From positions 1-64,000 of the forward strand of contig CAUTQY010000007.1 of the NCBI GenBank assembly GCA_963540815.1: a DNA stretch of 64,000 nt, given 5' to 3'. The notes beneath the pieces were generated by a model that saw only the letters and a program-made list of their open reading frames with translations, did no database searches and had not been told where the DNA came from. Below, piece after piece: positions 40,873 to 48,551 of the stretch. The translations under genes were made by a program, and so were the position numbers. Position 1 is the stretch's first letter. Every line of letters begins with the position of its first letter. The DNA comes from Scybalousia_A sp963540815. Lineage in GTDB: Bacteria > Bacteroidota > Bacteroidia > Bacteroidales > P3.

Positions 40873-41253
40873 TTAAAGTCCTATATATTTCGTATAAGCC
40901 TTATCGTCCATAAGACTATTGATTTCGTCCGCATTTGTGATTTGTATTTTGACTATCCAACCTTCGCCGTATGGGTCAGAGTTTATAGCAGCAGCGTTGT
41001 CCTCCAATGAAGTATTTACTTCCAAAACCTTACCCGATACAGGCATGCAAAGGTCGGACACAGTCTTAACGGCTTCTATGGAACCAAAAGCCTCCTTTGC
41101 AGACAACTCCTCTCCTTCGGTATCTACGTCCACATAAACTATATCACCCAATTCATGCTGAGCATAATCCGTTATACCTATATACGCTACTTTTCCTTCT
41201 ATCCTCAACCATTCGTGGTCCTCAGAATACTTTAAATTTTGTGGGATATTCAT
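40873..41253 (-). CDS. gcvH: Glycine cleavage system H protein
   Basis: 126 aa from the ATG at 41253 (MNIPQNLKYSEDHEWL). The upstream extension to 41307 uses a TTG and overlaps the promoter. The lipoyl-lysine site is in GSIEAVKTVSDL (Lys about 62), flanked by GDIVYVDVDTEGEE and PYGEGWIVKI. It shuttles the aminomethyl group between P, T and L proteins; those genes are not in the window. Confidence 0.95.
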   Translation of the reverse strand: MNIPQNLKYSEDHEWLRIEGKVAYIGITDYAQHELGDIVYVDVDTEGEELSAKEAFGSIEAVKTVSDLCMPVSGKVLEVNTSLEDNAAAINSDPYGEGWIVKIQITNADEINSLMDDKAYTKYIGL

Positions 41254-41304
41254 TATTTTACTTTTTATTAGGTTATTACTATATTTGTTACTCTCAGTCT
41301 TTTG

Positions 41305-41340
41305 CAAAAGTACAATTTTTTGTCTTATGAAATATACAAA
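41305..41340 (-). promoter_or_regulatory. gcvH promoter
   Basis: Minus strand TACTTTTG (41305-41312), with a TTTG at 41337-41340 spaced 24 nt, slightly wide. It supports the start at 41253. Confidence 0.45.
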
Positions 41341-41353
41341 ATACTAAAATATT

Positions 41354-43525
41354 TTATTTTTTCACAAATTTACTCTTATATGTATGTTCTCCGTCCAAAA
41401 CATAAAGAATATAGACGCCACTTTTTAAATTGGATACATCTATTTGAGAATTAGTAATTTGTGTTTCCATTATTGTCCTTGACATCATATCCGAAACTTT
41501 GACTTTACCTTTTATTTGAAAATTTTTCAGATACAAAATATTTTGTGTAGGTACGGGGTAAACAGCAATGGTTTGTAATGAGGTAGGTGAGGACAAACTT
41601 ACTTTGGCTTCCGCTTTTTGCACGGCTTTTAGAGTATTTATATACCCATATCCCCAACTGTCATTAGGACACTGACCGGAATTAACATTGGTATCCGCTG
41701 TTTGAGTAATTATTTCTTTGATTTCGGCAGGGCTAAGACTTGGATTTGCCTCAAGCATTAGTGCAACGCTTCCCGTTACCATAGGGCAAGACATGGAAGT
41801 GCCCGAAATTGCCGAAAAAGGATAATCCTTTCCTTCAAAACTTGTTGTTATTGTCGTCAAATAAGAGTTAGTAAAAGAGGATATGGAGGAGGTTACGGCT
41901 TGTCCGGGTGCTACTATTTCCGGTTTTAGGTAAGAACACAAAGTAGGACCTTTGGAGGAAAACAGAGCCAATGTTGAAGGTCTGTTTACTCTTTGTACTT
42001 TGGTTGCTCCGACGGTTATAACCTTTTCTGCCAAAGCAGGCTCGCTTATACCGTATTCGTCATTACCTGACAAATACCCTTCTCTGCTATCCGTAAAAGC
42101 GTAACCCCAGTTACCTACAGCGGTTGTCAAACAAGCAACATTCCAAGCGTGTACGACCCCCTGTGTGGCATTTATACACAAAACTACGTGTGTTAAACTA
42201 TTATCCAATTTGGTTTTTCTTATTTCCCAATCAATTAATGGTCTATTATCTTGAGGGTAGCGGGAAGAGGCACGGTATATAACGGTATCTCCCGGTCCGG
42301 TAACAAACAGGGTATCTGCTATAACACTGCCGTTGCACAGAAGAACATCGCTTTGATGTATTTTTTGCCAATTTCTATCATATATCTCCACTCTTGTGGA
42401 AAAAGTGGTGTTATTTTCTCCTTGTAGAGTAACGGTTTGTCCCCAATAATTTTTGGTAGAAGAGGGACCGAAACCGACCTCGGATTTTAGAGTATCCGCA
42501 GAATTTGTTTGAGAAAAATCCGCTTTGATATGAAAATCCTCTCCGCCGTTGTTTCCTGCCGAAACGGTGAAAACAACGCTGTCTTGTTCGGACATATTGT
42601 TTATGAATTCATCCAACATGGAACTTCCGTCCATATACCCGTAAAGATATAAACCCCAAGAATTGTTAATTACCAATCTTCTGCCCAAATTTTTTGCATA
42701 ATCTCTCATCCAAACATATCCGTCCAGAACCGAAGTCTCGTCAGGAATCCAAGTACAGAACAACCATTCAATCTCGGGGGCAATACCTTTGTATTCCGTA
42801 GTAGCACCTCCGCCTCCGGTTATGCCGGCAACGTGTGTCGCATGATAGCCGTATTCGTAGATATTGAAAGTATCACACTTTACTTCAAGCAAATTGTCTT
42901 TGCCCTCTATGAGTGTTCCGTATGAAAAGCCTGTGGGTGTAGGACCGGATGTTTTAAATTGGTCCCAAGCGGCAAGTATTCTATAGTTTTGTTCCAAAGT
43001 GTCATAAAAATTAGGGTGAGTATAGTCTATTCCCCAATCGGCAATACCAACTATTACGCCTTTACCCTTATAACCTGTTCGCAAACCGAGTCCTTGCCAA
43101 ACCTGTTCAACGTTCATATCTTTTCTGCTGTTTTTGAGCATAGGGCTAATACCTTTGCGAGCAGTTTCTACCTCTATAACATTGCTATCCTCGCAAAATC
43201 TTGCCAAATCGTCAGTGTTTATTTTAAGGGTAACTATTCTTCCTTGTTTTGAACCCAATATAACGTCATAATTTTTTAGAAAATCAAGTTTGTTATTTTT
43301 ATCTACTTTTATTAGTAAGGATATATATTCTTTGCCGTTAATGTCGTATAAGCAAAATCTATCTGGAAAAGCATTTTTTAAAAGAGGGTTGTTATTTTTT
43401 TTATGAGAAAGGAAAGTACTAACTCCCGTACCTTTTATAGGCCGACTTATCGGCTTTGGCATATTCTGAGATTGCAAAGACAAAGCAAAAGCCGTAATAA
43501 AGAAATACAATATAAATTTATTCAT
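41354..43525 (-). CDS. S8 subtilisin-like protease with T9SS type A sorting domain
   Basis: 723 aa. Signal peptide MNKFILYFFITAFALSLQSQ. Catalytic Asp in IVGIADWGIDYTHPNF, His in YHATHVAGI, Ser in ISGTSMSCPMVTGS. The C-terminal 75 residues (starting near IAVYPVPTQNILYL, ending in YKSKFVKK) are a type A secretion tail, so the enzyme should cross the outer membrane by T9SS and be surface-bound or released. It follows the FKBP gene after 27 nt. Confidence 0.93.
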   Translation of the reverse strand: MNKFILYFFITAFALSLQSQNMPKPISRPIKGTGVSTFLSHKKNNNPLLKNAFPDRFCLYDINGKEYISLLIKVDKNNKLDFLKNYDVILGSKQGRIVTLKINTDDLARFCEDSNVIEVETARKGISPMLKNSRKDMNVEQVWQGLGLRTGYKGKGVIVGIADWGIDYTHPNFYDTLEQNYRILAAWDQFKTSGPTPTGFSYGTLIEGKDNLLEVKCDTFNIYEYGYHATHVAGITGGGGATTEYKGIAPEIEWLFCTWIPDETSVLDGYVWMRDYAKNLGRRLVINNSWGLYLYGYMDGSSMLDEFINNMSEQDSVVFTVSAGNNGGEDFHIKADFSQTNSADTLKSEVGFGPSSTKNYWGQTVTLQGENNTTFSTRVEIYDRNWQKIHQSDVLLCNGSVIADTLFVTGPGDTVIYRASSRYPQDNRPLIDWEIRKTKLDNSLTHVVLCINATQGVVHAWNVACLTTAVGNWGYAFTDSREGYLSGNDEYGISEPALAEKVITVGATKVQRVNRPSTLALFSSKGPTLCSYLKPEIVAPGQAVTSSISSFTNSYLTTITTSFEGKDYPFSAISGTSMSCPMVTGSVALMLEANPSLSPAEIKEIITQTADTNVNSGQCPNDSWGYGYINTLKAVQKAEAKVSLSSPTSLQTIAVYPVPTQNILYLKNFQIKGKVKVSDMMSRTIMETQITNSQIDVSNLKSGVYILYVLDGEHTYKSKFVKK

Positions 43526-43552
43526 TTTTTACAAGAGATTTAATTATAAAAA

Positions 43553-44272
43553 CTATTCACTTTTGAGGACTTCCAAAACTTCCATTTCACATTTTTGCAA
43601 TTTGGGGCTATCTCCGTAACCTATGTTGGGATGAAACCATATAATGTAGTGAGAGCCTGCGTTCATCATACTAAGAGCCTCCTGTTCCGCTTGACATAAA
43701 CCGTCAATACCTATAGGACCGGGCTTCTTATTAAGATTGTTTATATTACTACGTACCTTTTCCATAGTATTATTCTGAGACAGTTCATAAAAAGTATAAT
43801 TCATTATTACCCTATCTCCATTGCCCACGCTCGGTTTTTGACCCTTACCCTGTTTGATAACCTTGTATTGAAGCCCGCTTGCTGTGGTTTTTACATCTTT
43901 TTCTCGTTTGTTTTGGGCAAGGAAATTTTCTGCACGCTCTATATCCGGACGAGTAACTTCGGAATATTTTTTTTGAACGGACTCCATACTCTGCCTAAGA
44001 TAGTCCATGGCTATACTTCTCATGGTTTCCATATCCCAAACATTCTGAGTATCCTTGATATAGGCTTGTTTGAAAGCCCTTGCATAAAGGTCGGCATTTA
44101 CAGGAGTGTTTTCGTCCATAGAGGCTTGTATACCATTCAAATAACCGAGTGCAAACGAGGCTGAGTCTTTCAAGGTTTTTAACTCTTCCGGTTTTACGTT
44201 GTTATCTTTTTTTGAACAAGAAAAAGATAACAACGATACAAGTAAAGCAACAAATAATAAACTCTTTGTCAT
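43553..44272 (-). CDS. FKBP-type peptidyl-prolyl isomerase lipoprotein
   Basis: 239 aa. Lipobox LSFSC (lipidated Cys at 19). The N-terminal dimerisation region is helical (residues 30-125). The FKBP domain starts at TTASGLQYKVIKQGKG and ends KCEMEVLEV. The loop between them is shortened and unusual (YELSQNNTMEKVRSNINN), so activity may be altered. It probably assists periplasmic folding of exported proteins. It is the first gene of a unit with the S8 protease. Confidence 0.85.
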   Translation of the reverse strand: MTKSLLFVALLVSLLSFSCSKKDNNVKPEELKTLKDSASFALGYLNGIQASMDENTPVNADLYARAFKQAYIKDTQNVWDMETMRSIAMDYLRQSMESVQKKYSEVTRPDIERAENFLAQNKREKDVKTTASGLQYKVIKQGKGQKPSVGNGDRVIMNYTFYELSQNNTMEKVRSNINNLNKKPGPIGIDGLCQAEQEALSMMNAGSHYIIWFHPNIGYGDSPKLQKCEMEVLEVLKSE

Positions 44273-44301
44273 ACTTTTTATTCTAAATAAATATGTTTGT
44301 G

Positions 44302-44309
44302 CAAAATTA
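44302..44309 (-). promoter_or_regulatory. Promoter -7 element of FKBP/S8 operon
   Basis: Minus strand TAATTTTG, 29 nt before the ATG at 44272. Confidence 0.4.
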
Positions 44310-44368
44310 TAAATTATTGATTAAATATAAAAAAATGGTATATAAAACTTTTTTAATAATAAAATTAT

Positions 44369-44376
44369 TAACTTTG
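44369..44376 (+). promoter_or_regulatory. Promoter -7 element of the barrel gene at 44408
   Basis: TAACTTTG, 31 nt before the ATG. Confidence 0.45.
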
Positions 44377-44407
44377 TGCAACACTTCGTTGATAAAAAAA
44401 TAACACT

Positions 44408-45106
44408 ATGAAAAAATATTTATCCGTTGTTTTTTGTCTGTTTCTTTTTTACACGGCAAACTCGCAAAGTAAGGAAAAAGAGTATGTGACGGACGTCCAT
44501 GTTTTTGATTGCGGTTTGTATTATATGTACTTGAGTAGCAATGATAATATAAAAAATAGTGGTGTGTACGGTAAGGATAATTGGAATGGAATAGGAATTT
44601 ATTTATCAGGTGGTTTGTTTAATAGAAATAAAACAAGTTTGTTTTTGGATTTGGGTTTTGATATAGGTTGGTTTAAAGATGTTTTTATGTTTAATTTACC
44701 CTTATCCGTAAATGTGGGTTTTAACTTGTTTGATACTCCAAAAAATAATTCCAATCTCATGTTGCACGGAGGTATTGGATACTTTTTGGCTTCTTTGAGA
44801 CAATACAAAAGGGGTAATATAGGAGGCTATGACCTGTATGAAGATGAACATTTGACTCAAAATTCTGCTTTTATACCACTGGGTATAAGGTTTTACCATA
44901 AGCTCATTTTTGTAGATTTTACCTATAGATTTAGATTTCTAAAAGGAAAAATAAAAATAGAATCCGACTCGGAGGAGGATTACGAATATTATTACACGGT
45001 TTTTGATAATCTGACAAACAAAAGAGTAAGGATAGATACTCAAAATAACAGGATAAAAGATATAGATGTTTTTCCTTGGCGTATAACGATAGGTTTTTGT
45101 CTATAA
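44408..45106 (+). CDS. Outer-membrane beta-barrel-like protein
   Basis: 232 aa with signal peptide MKKYLSVVFCLFLFYTANSQ. The mature part has alternating strand patterns (GIGIYLSGGLF, KTSLFLDLGFDIGWF, PLSVNVGFNLF, LMLHGGIGYFLASL) and ends WRITIGFCL, consistent with a small outer-membrane barrel. No family recognised. It converges on the TIGR02757 gene with 4 nt between stops. Confidence 0.7.
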   Translation: MKKYLSVVFCLFLFYTANSQSKEKEYVTDVHVFDCGLYYMYLSSNDNIKNSGVYGKDNWNGIGIYLSGGLFNRNKTSLFLDLGFDIGWFKDVFMFNLPLSVNVGFNLFDTPKNNSNLMLHGGIGYFLASLRQYKRGNIGGYDLYEDEHLTQNSAFIPLGIRFYHKLIFVDFTYRFRFLKGKIKIESDSEEDYEYYYTVFDNLTNKRVRIDTQNNRIKDIDVFPWRITIGFCL

Positions 45107-45110
45107 AACT

Positions 45111-45851
45111 TTATTTATTGTTTACTCCGTAGCCAAAGAGTGCAAAGTCGGATAGGGTAGGGTCAGAAGGAAAAATACTTTTCATTTTAAGGGTTATTTC
45201 TTTGGCTGTTTTGAAATCCGCTGTTTTTCTGTCGGTTAGTCCGAGTTGTTTTGCTTGATGGAAAACATGGGTATCTAAAGGAATAATCAAATCTTCAACG
45301 GCAATTATATCCCATATTCCAAAATCCACAATACCGTCTTTTCTAATCATCCATCTTAGAAACATACACAATCGTTTGCAGGCGGAGTTTATGTTTATCG
45401 GAATGCCTTTTACTCCTGTGAATAGTGATATTATAGTCTGCAAAACTTCTTCCGTTTTTGCTGTTTTATACTCCAACTTTTGTTTTAAAACCTCTTGCAT
45501 ATCCTGTTCGCCTTCTCCTAAGATAAAATAAATATTGTATAGTTTTTGACAGAGGAGAAAAAAATCACCATAGGTATAAAATCTATATAAGTTACGGTTT
45601 TGATTTTTGTATTTATAAAATTTTTTGTTTTTTATGTACGAATAAGGAGAAGGCATGTTTTGAGCAAAATTATCCAAAATTTTAAGGAAATTTTCTCTTT
45701 TGCCGTATGCTAACCATTGTGCTATGAAAGCAGATATTTCCACGTCTCTCCTTTCTTTGTATTTATGGGGAAAAGATATGGGGTCCGAGTGTATAAATGC
45801 TAATGTATTATACCTTGAAGCAAGTTTGTGAAAATAATCTTTATCTATCAT
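45111..45851 (-). CDS. TIGR02757/DUF2400 family protein
   Basis: 246 aa, cytosolic. Recognisable family blocks are SDPISFPHKY, DVEISAFIAQWLAYGKRENFL, RLCMFLRWMIRKD, and DTHVFHQAKQLGLTDRKTAD, then DFALFGYGV. Helix-rich, with a helix-hairpin-like arrangement reminiscent of DNA glycosylase folds; function unknown. It lies downstream of a T9SS cargo gene. Confidence 0.85.
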   Translation of the reverse strand: MIDKDYFHKLASRYNTLAFIHSDPISFPHKYKERRDVEISAFIAQWLAYGKRENFLKILDNFAQNMPSPYSYIKNKKFYKYKNQNRNLYRFYTYGDFFLLCQKLYNIYFILGEGEQDMQEVLKQKLEYKTAKTEEVLQTIISLFTGVKGIPININSACKRLCMFLRWMIRKDGIVDFGIWDIIAVEDLIIPLDTHVFHQAKQLGLTDRKTADFKTAKEITLKMKSIFPSDPTLSDFALFGYGVNNK

Positions 45852-45873
45852 GACCTTACAAACGAAAAGACAA

Positions 45874-45892
45874 GGAACAAAAGCCTTGTTCC
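45874..45892 (-). terminator. Hairpin after the T9SS cargo gene
   Basis: GGAACAA/TTGTTCC stem (45874-45880, 45886-45892) with a 5-nt loop; the minus strand continues TTGTCTTTT. A weak terminator. Confidence 0.5.
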
Positions 45893-45931
45893 CTGCCTTA
45901 ATTATAAATTAAATTATAAACCAATAAATTT

Positions 45932-47116
45932 TTATTCAACAATAACTTTTTTGTTTACAACAACCCCGTCGCCGTATGCCTTAACAAAATAAGTTCCGTT
46001 ATTTAGGTCGGATACAGGTATATTAACCGTGTTGGAATTTACGTTTGAGCTATAAACAACTTGTCCCAAAGCGTTGTAAAGTTCCACTTTGTTCATATTG
46101 ACCTTTGAATTGATGTTCAAAGACTCTCTTACCGGGTTAGGATAAACCCGAATATTCATAAGCTCTGCAACATCGTTTAAGTTTGCATTTCCAAAAGTAA
46201 ATACCGCATAAACAAAATCACCTTGCTCTTTGTTACCGTTTATAGGTAAAGCCCCCCATACATACTCTATTCCGTTTACATACTGTCCGTCCGAAGCAAA
46301 AAGATTCGTTGAAAAGTTTTCATTAACATCTCCGTCCCAATCAAAAGTAAAATTACTACTATATTGGGGGGAGCTTAACCAGTATGATAGAAAACGCATA
46401 TATCCTTCTTCTTCCGATAGGTTATTTGCCACGGTAAAAACCCTTGCAAGAGAGTCTGAGTTCTCGGCACAGAAGAAATAAAATTGTCTTGTGTTGCTGT
46501 TGTTGACAACAGTCCAGTTTATCTCTCCTACTTCGGTATCATTATTATTTGTTACGGTTATGGTAGGAGTACCGCTTTTGGCAGAAGACGGAGTTGTGAA
46601 AGTAATGGAATCCAAAGTAAGTTGTGTCGTATCTTGGTTTATTGACAACACATATATCGTATAGGCAGTATTACCCCAAAGACCTACGAACCCGTAGTCA
46701 CCATCCACGGAATCAAAAAAATCCACTCCGTAAACACCGTATATGGAATTATAATATTTAGCATAGTTCAATAGATACTCTTCTACGGAATTATAGGCAG
46801 AAGAGGTATCTACAAAATTTTCCAACATTCCGGCCGGATACATATCATAATAGAACCTATATGTCCCCCCTCCCTTGGTAATAGAGAATTGTACATCAAA
46901 ACCTATTTCTGTTTTCGGTGTAGTTGTCGTATCGGAAGACTCGTGCTCCGTACTACAAGTAATTTCGCCTATAGTGGCGCTTACGAGACCGCTCTCTTTG
47001 TTTATGAATTTGTTAGAAATCAAACCGGTGCGTTCTCCTGCAGGTTTTAGAAAGTTCTGGGCCATAAGCCCAAAGGCCATAGCACACGCAAGTGCCAAAA
47101 ATGCAATCCTTTTCAT
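45932..47116 (-). CDS. Secreted protein with T9SS type A sorting domain
   Basis: 394 aa. Signal peptide MKRIAFLALACAMAFGLMAQ. The middle consists of beta-rich domains with no enzyme motif that I recognise. The C-terminal sorting tail starts near LMNIRVYPNPVRESLNI and ends NKKVIVE. It is likely a surface or released protein with adhesive or binding function; unknown otherwise. Monocistronic between a promoter element and a hairpin. Confidence 0.8.
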   Translation of the reverse strand: MKRIAFLALACAMAFGLMAQNFLKPAGERTGLISNKFINKESGLVSATIGEITCSTEHESSDTTTTPKTEIGFDVQFSITKGGGTYRFYYDMYPAGMLENFVDTSSAYNSVEEYLLNYAKYYNSIYGVYGVDFFDSVDGDYGFVGLWGNTAYTIYVLSINQDTTQLTLDSITFTTPSSAKSGTPTITVTNNNDTEVGEINWTVVNNSNTRQFYFFCAENSDSLARVFTVANNLSEEEGYMRFLSYWLSSPQYSSNFTFDWDGDVNENFSTNLFASDGQYVNGIEYVWGALPINGNKEQGDFVYAVFTFGNANLNDVAELMNIRVYPNPVRESLNINSKVNMNKVELYNALGQVVYSSNVNSNTVNIPVSDLNNGTYFVKAYGDGVVVNKKVIVE

Positions 47117-47171
47117 TTTAAATTTTGTTTTTTTATTTGTTAAACCAATAAACTACCCCTTTTAACGGTTG

Positions 47172-47179
47172 CAAAGTTA
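47172..47179 (-). promoter_or_regulatory. Promoter -7 element of T9SS cargo gene
   Basis: Minus strand TAACTTTG, 55 nt before the ATG at 47116. A GTTG at 47198-47201 (minus strand) is a weak -33 candidate. Confidence 0.4.
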
Positions 47180-47225
47180 AGAATTCTTTTTATACTGCAA
47201 CAATTATTTTTAGTTTTTTTACATA

Positions 47226-47277
47226 AAACATTATAAGGTATAAAAATATAGGGTTTGTTTTATACCTCATAATGTTT
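47226..47277 (-). terminator. Long hairpin after the gyrA-TPR operon
   Basis: Arms of about 20 nt (47226-47245 with 47258-47277), AAACATTAT-AAGGTATAAAA against TTTTATACCT-ATAATGTTT, with one bulge. It lies between the TPR stop and the promoter of the next gene. It lacks a strong T run directly after the stem. Confidence 0.5.
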
Positions 47278-47291
47278 CAATGGCTATATTT

Positions 47292-48536
47292 TTATTGCGT
47301 TAAAGTGTTTAGTCTTTCGCTTACCTCAGTATACTTTATCTTATAAGCGTTCTTAGTTTCTTGGTCGGAATCCGAACGTGAGGAAAGTTGAGAATAAACG
47401 GTTTTCAAGGCTTTAAGTGTTTCAAAATCGTTTGGCTCAGTTTCCAATACCTTATTGTAGAAAGGTATGGATTTTTCAAAAAAGTCAAAAGAAGCTTTTT
47501 TATGAGCATTGTATTCCGCATCGTATTTTGGGTCCGGAGGTAGTTTGTCGGCCGCCTCTTTTTCATTAACAGCCTGATTATAATTCAAAATACCCAAACC
47601 TCTGTAAGCCTCTATTTGTTTAGGGTTTGCTGTTATGGATTTGTTGAAAAGCGCCTCTGCCTGTTGGACTTGATTTAGGTCTGTGTATATTTTCGCCACA
47701 GAATTGAGGGCAACAGGATTGTTTTCGTTTCCTTGCAAAAGTTCGTCTATAATCTTATTTGCCTCCTCGGTCTGATTTGCCCATATATAGGTTTGAGCCA
47801 AGGCCGATTTCAGATTTATGTTCATAGTGGTATCTTTGCTTGTCAAACGTATGCCTTTTTTGAGAGCATTGATAGCCTTTGTAGTGTCTTTTGCTTCCAT
47901 ATTTGAAGCATAGATTTTCAAATAAACATCTCCGTAAGTTGTGTTGAGTTTTGCCAATTCTCTATACAAAGTCATTTCTTTTTCTGGTTGCTTGAGCAAA
48001 CGATAACAATCCGCTTGGTAATACTTGGCATCCAAAACCAAATTATTGTGTTTGGCAATTGTCGCATTTTCCGCAACATCGCCGAACTTTGTTTGTGCGG
48101 ACTCGTATTTTTGATTGTTGTAGTCTGCAACTGCATACTTATAAGCATAGACACAAAGCACCTTCATAGCCTCTATGGAAGAGGACGTATATTCGTGTTC
48201 GGTATCCATTGATATACATTTTTTCAAAAATTCCAAACCGCTGTTACAAAGTTGTTCTTTGCTTTCGGATATTTTCTTTAATTCTTTTTGGGTTTTTTTA
48301 TCTGTATTTTCGTCCTCAAAAGCTTGTACTATCTGAGCGTAGATAACGCCGGCATAGTTCCAAGTTTTGGCTTCTTGGGAAGTTTTGTCATCTTTCATAG
48401 CATCATCTATGTTTTGTTTTGCATTTAAAAGACGACCGTTTTTCATGTCAGAGTAAGCACTCTGCACTTTCATTGTTTGTGCCGACACCAAAGCTGTAAT
48501 GCCCAAAAGTGCCATGAATAAAAAACTTCTTTTCAT
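47292..48536 (-). CDS. Exported tetratricopeptide repeat protein
   Basis: 414 aa with signal peptide MKRSFLFMALLGITALVSAQ. At least six TPR-like helix pairs, such as AINALKKGIRLTSKD, ALAQTYIWANQTEEANKIIDELL, and NSVAKIYTDLNQVQQAEALFNKSI. Periplasmic scaffold or partner protein of unknown function. It starts 15 nt after gyrA, so the two are likely co-transcribed. Confidence 0.82.
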   Translation of the reverse strand: MKRSFLFMALLGITALVSAQTMKVQSAYSDMKNGRLLNAKQNIDDAMKDDKTSQEAKTWNYAGVIYAQIVQAFEDENTDKKTQKELKKISESKEQLCNSGLEFLKKCISMDTEHEYTSSSIEAMKVLCVYAYKYAVADYNNQKYESAQTKFGDVAENATIAKHNNLVLDAKYYQADCYRLLKQPEKEMTLYRELAKLNTTYGDVYLKIYASNMEAKDTTKAINALKKGIRLTSKDTTMNINLKSALAQTYIWANQTEEANKIIDELLQGNENNPVALNSVAKIYTDLNQVQQAEALFNKSITANPKQIEAYRGLGILNYNQAVNEKEAADKLPPDPKYDAEYNAHKKASFDFFEKSIPFYNKVLETEPNDFETLKALKTVYSQLSSRSDSDQETKNAYKIKYTEVSERLNTLTQ

Positions 48537-48551
48537 TGTCTTTAAATATTT